Source: Dactylosporangium sp040605635
GTDB lineage: Bacteria > Actinomycetota > Actinomycetes > Mycobacteriales > Micromonosporaceae
Direction of reading: 5' to 3'
DNA length: 64,000 bases
Assembly (NCBI RefSeq): GCF_040605635.1
Contig: NZ_JBEXDG010000004.1
Location: 62,001 to 126,000 of the forward strand
In this document: positions 61,325 to 64,000 of the stretch, piece after piece
Position numbering within the stretch: the first letter of the stretch is position 1
How the letters are laid out: each line of letters starts with the position of its first letter
The notes under the pieces: generated by a model
The model's database searches: none
Seen by the model: only the letters and a program-made list of their open reading frames with translations
What the model was told of the DNA's origin: nothing
Made by a program: the position numbers and the translations under genes

Positions 61325-62040
61325 CGGTCCCGATCGAGGACGTGTGGTCGGCGGCGGAGCTGGTCGCGTTCGGGCTGCGCACCGGCGCCCGGCCGACCGA
61401 CGGCAACGCCTATGGGCAGCTGCTGGAGCGGTACCGCACCAACACCGCCTTCCGCGACGCCGTCGACACCGTCGCCGGTGGCCTGGGCCTCGTCGTGCTG
61501 GGCGCGCCGCCCCGCACCGGCCTCGTCCTGAGCACCCAGCCGGGCAGCGTGTTCGCGCTGCGGATGGCGGACCTGCGCGGCGGCAGCATGGCCGCCGACG
61601 ACAAGCTCATCGCCGGGCTGGTCGTGCTCGGCATCGCCGCGTACGCGTTCCCGCACGACGTCGACCTCGACGGCACCGACGTGAAGCTCGTCGAGGTGGC
61701 GGCGCTGGACAAGTTCGTCCGCGACGCGATCGACCGGGTCCTCGCCCTTTCCGGCGACCCCGACACCGTCGACGGACAGGCCCGCAAGGCCGCCGAGGTG
61801 TACCGGCGCACCGCCGCCTTCAAGCCCAAGGACCGCCTGCCGGGGCCGGCGCGCGGCTGCACCCAGTTCGCGGTGCTGGAGGTCCTCGGCTGGCTCGTCG
61901 AGCGCGGCGCGGCCAGGCAGCTGCCGCAGATGGGCACCACCTCGTATCAGCTGACCGACCGCTTCCGGCTGCTCGTCGCCGACGTGGCCGGCGGCGAGGC
62001 CCTCGAAGCGCTCCGCTCGGTGCGACGGGGGGCCGCCTGA
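61321..62040 (+). CDS. KITE-like (MukE-like) small subunit of an SMC-type operon
   Basis: 239 residues, GTG 61321 in a GTGA overlap with the upstream gene. Helical, with a C-terminal winged helix (TQFAVLEVLGWLVERGAARQLPQMGTTSYQLTDRFRLLVADVAGGEA). The size matches MukE (about 234) and JetB-type KITE proteins, which bridge kleisin and SMC heads. It overlaps the SMC-like gene by one base (TGATG). Assignment rests on position, size and fold pattern. Confidence 0.6.
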   Translation: MTVPIEDVWSAAELVAFGLRTGARPTDGNAYGQLLERYRTNTAFRDAVDTVAGGLGLVVLGAPPRTGLVLSTQPGSVFALRMADLRGGSMAADDKLIAGLVVLGIAAYAFPHDVDLDGTDVKLVEVAALDKFVRDAIDRVLALSGDPDTVDGQARKAAEVYRRTAAFKPKDRLPGPARGCTQFAVLEVLGWLVERGAARQLPQMGTTSYQLTDRFRLLVADVAGGEALEALRSVRRGAA

Positions 62041-64000
62041 TGCCGGCACCGGCCCGACTCTGGCAGATGCGGCGGGTGTACCTCGACCGCGTGGGCTCGC
62101 CCGCGGCCCGGTTCCGTGACGTGTGGCTCGACCTCACCGGACGGGACGGCCGCCCGCTCGACACGATCCTGTGGATGCGCAACGGCGGCGGCAAGTCGAC
62201 GCTGATCGCGCTCGTCTGCGCCCTGATCCGCCCCGACCGGCGGGACTTCCTGGCCACCGCGACCACGGGCCGGCACCTGGAGGACTGCGTCCTCGGCGCC
62301 GACACCGGCCACGTCGTCGTCGAGTGGACCGACCCGACCGGCCGGCGGCTCGTGACCGGCGCGGTCTACGAGTGGACCGACCGTGTCCAGCCCGCCGACC
62401 CGAACGCCGGCCACGACCGGCTGAAGCAGAGCTGGTACGCCTACACCCCCGGCCCCGGCCCCGAGATCGAGAGCCTGCCCTTCTCCGGCGCCGACTTCAA
62501 GGAGTTCGTCAGGGCCGTCGAGGCGCTGCCCGCCACCGCCGAGCCCGTCATCACCACCAAGCAGGACCGGTGGGCGCAGGCGCTGCACGACCGGGGCCTC
62601 GACCCGGGCCTGTTCACCGCCATCCTGCGGATCAACGCCTCCGAGGGCGGCATCGAGCACCACTTCAAGTTCAAGACGTCCGACGACTTCGTGCAGTACC
62701 TGCTGAGCCTCGTCACCGAGCCGACGTCCGCGACGAAGGTCGCCGCGATCCTGCGCGGCACCCGCGAACGCCTCGCCCGCCAGCCGCGCCTGCGCGCCGA
62801 GGTCGCCTTCTGCGACGAGGCCGTCGACCTCCTCGCCGTCCTGGACCGCTCCCGCGCCGCCGTCACCGCCGCCACGACCGGGGCCGCCACGACCCGCGGG
62901 TCGGCGCTGCGCCTCACCGCCGCGTTCACCGGCGCGGCCGCCCACGCCACGGAGCAGGCCGCGGCGCACGCGGCCGAGGCCGGCACCGCGGCCGCCGCGG
63001 CCGACGCCGCCGACGCGCGGGTCGCCGCCCTCGACGTGCTGCTGCGCGAGGAGCAGTGGCAGGCCGCGTCCCGCCGGCACACCGACGCGCTCGCCGCCGT
63101 CGACGACGCCGCTGCCCTGGTGCTCGCCCGGCGCCGCCGGCACCGCGCCTGGCAGCTCGTCCCCGTCCTCGTCGACCGCGGCCAGCTCACCTCCCGGCTC
63201 GCCGCGGCCCGCGGCCGGCAGGTCGAGGCGGAGGCCGGCGCCGCCCCGCTGCGCCGGGCCAGGTCCGAGGCCGCCACCGGGTATCTGTCCGCGCTGCGCG
63301 ACGCCTGCGCCGAGCTCGACGACACGGTCGCGACCCTGACGGGGCAGGCCGCGGACGCCGCTGAGCAGCAGGCGAAGTCCCGCGCGCTCGCCGACGGCCT
63401 CCGCGCCGACCTCGGCGGCCTCGCCGGCCGGCACCGCGCGATCGAGCAGCACCTCGCCGCCTTCGACCACGACCTGCACACCGCCACCACCGCCGGCCAC
63501 CTCACGCCCGCCGTGGAGGACGACACCACCCTGGAAGCCTCGGGGGCTCTCGAAGCGGCCCTCAGGGCGGCGCTCGGGGCGGCCCAAGAGGACGACGACG
63601 AGGCGGCGCGGAAGCTGGCGGAGGAACTGCCGGCGCAGGCCGAGCGGCTCGACACGGACCGGGCCGGGCACGAGCGGGAGCGCGCCGCGGTGCACGCCGC
63701 CGTCACCGAACTGACCAGGCAGCTGGCCACGCTCGACAGCGTGCGGACGCCGCTGCTCGCCGAGATCGGCACCCTGGCCACCGACCCGCGGTTGACGGCG
63801 CTGACCGAGCGGGACGTCGTCGACCCGGTCGGGGAGCACCGGCTGCTCGTCGATCAGCTCTCGGAGGCGATCGTCGGCGCGGACCGGCAGCGGATCCAGC
63901 TCGCCGTGGCCGACGCCGAGGACGACCGGGCGGTGCAGGCCCTGGCGTCGCCGCGTGGGCTGCTGCCGGCGTCCCTGGACCTGGCACGGGCCGCCGATGT
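62040..64000 (+). CDS. SMC/MukB-like coiled-coil ATPase (runs off the window)
   Basis: At least 653 residues; the 3' end is outside. The N-terminal head holds a P-loop at 46-54 (MRNGGGKST), which lacks the first Gly of the usual GxNGxGKS, then a region (INASEGGIEHHFKFKTSDDFVQYLLSLV, about 200-227) that I take as head-domain sequence. From about 260 on it is Ala/Glu/Arg heptad sequence, a long coiled coil. The second head half and signature motif should lie beyond 64000. Not the TIGR02680 or standard JetC N-terminus as I know them. Confidence 0.75.
   Translation, partial: MPAPARLWQMRRVYLDRVGSPAARFRDVWLDLTGRDGRPLDTILWMRNGGGKSTLIALVCALIRPDRRDFLATATTGRHLEDCVLGADTGHVVVEWTDPTGRRLVTGAVYEWTDRVQPADPNAGHDRLKQSWYAYTPGPGPEIESLPFSGADFKEFVRAVEALPATAEPVITTKQDRWAQALHDRGLDPGLFTAILRINASEGGIEHHFKFKTSDDFVQYLLSLVTEPTSATKVAAILRGTRERLARQPRLRAEVAFCDEAVDLLAVLDRSRAAVTAATTGAATTRGSALRLTAAFTGAAAHATEQAAAHAAEAGTAAAAADAADARVAALDVLLREEQWQAASRRHTDALAAVDDAAALVLARRRRHRAWQLVPVLVDRGQLTSRLAAARGRQVEAEAGAAPLRRARSEAATGYLSALRDACAELDDTVATLTGQAADAAEQQAKSRALADGLRADLGGLAGRHRAIEQHLAAFDHDLHTATTAGHLTPAVEDDTTLEASGALEAALRAALGAAQEDDDEAARKLAEELPAQAERLDTDRAGHERERAAVHAAVTELTRQLATLDSVRTPLLAEIGTLATDPRLTALTERDVVDPVGEHRLLVDQLSEAIVGADRQRIQLAVADAEDDRAVQALASPRGLLPASLDLARAAD

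Noticed and set aside
59807..64000. Firm naming as Wadjet jetABC
   Set aside because: The layout fits, but I could not see DUF3375, DUF4194 or TIGR02680-type sequence, and the diagnostic fourth gene would be outside the window. Kept as an architectural analogy only.

Overview
This window is GC-rich (about 70% or more by eye), uses GTG and TTG starts freely and packs genes into operons with 4-base ATGA/GTGA overlaps. It carries two ROK regulators, SigE/ECF-type sigma factors, an SCO0607-type lipoprotein and a mycoredoxin-like protein. All of this points to a filamentous actinomycete. Micromonosporaceae is my best guess, but that is inference. I see no rRNA, tRNA, CRISPR array, prophage or insertion sequence, so this looks like chromosomal, partly accessory, territory.

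Layout: 0-2.4 kb has a small membrane protein, an azoreductase divergent from a MarR regulator with twin palindromic operators, and an XRE-type regulator. 2.4-7 kb has a secreted S8 protease, two roadblock/LC7 proteins and an M48 metalloprotease. 6.9-14.2 kb is a monosaccharide ABC transporter (binding protein, ATPase, permease) flanked by two ROK regulators, one enlarged by about 225 residues of tandem-repeat sequence. 14.2-26.6 kb holds an MgtE_N-like helical-repeat protein, a GlxA-type regulator, a quinone oxidoreductase, a HAD hydrolase, an MFS pump, a cobalamin riboswitch with bluB, a DGPF protein with an ECF42-type sigma factor, and a GH2 beta-mannosidase with a LacI regulator.

27.8-41.7 kb is the most striking metabolic block. 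Two divergent six-gene operons together encode an oligopeptide-type ABC importer, a glutathione-transferase-like enzyme and seven flavin-dependent LLM monooxygenases, including an SsuD-like alkanesulfonate monooxygenase. A second sulfur-type operon (tauCABD-like) lies at 46.7-50.2 kb. Together they suggest scavenging of sulfur from organosulfur compounds. No flavin reductase partner was recognised in either block.

41.9-59.7 kb holds a PadR regulator with a truncated partner gene, an SDR, two more ECF sigma factors, lipoproteins, a serine hydrolase, a flavoprotein, a membrane-anchored Hsp70-like protein, a methyltransferase and an ADP-ribosylglycohydrolase. The right end (59.8-64 kb, running off the window) is a tightly coupled three-gene operon. 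It codes for a winged-helix/helical-bundle protein, a small winged-helix protein and a large SMC-like ATPase. Its order and sizes resemble MukF-MukE-MukB or Wadjet, but I could not match it to a named family. It is the best candidate here for an undescribed chromosome-maintenance or anti-plasmid/defence system.
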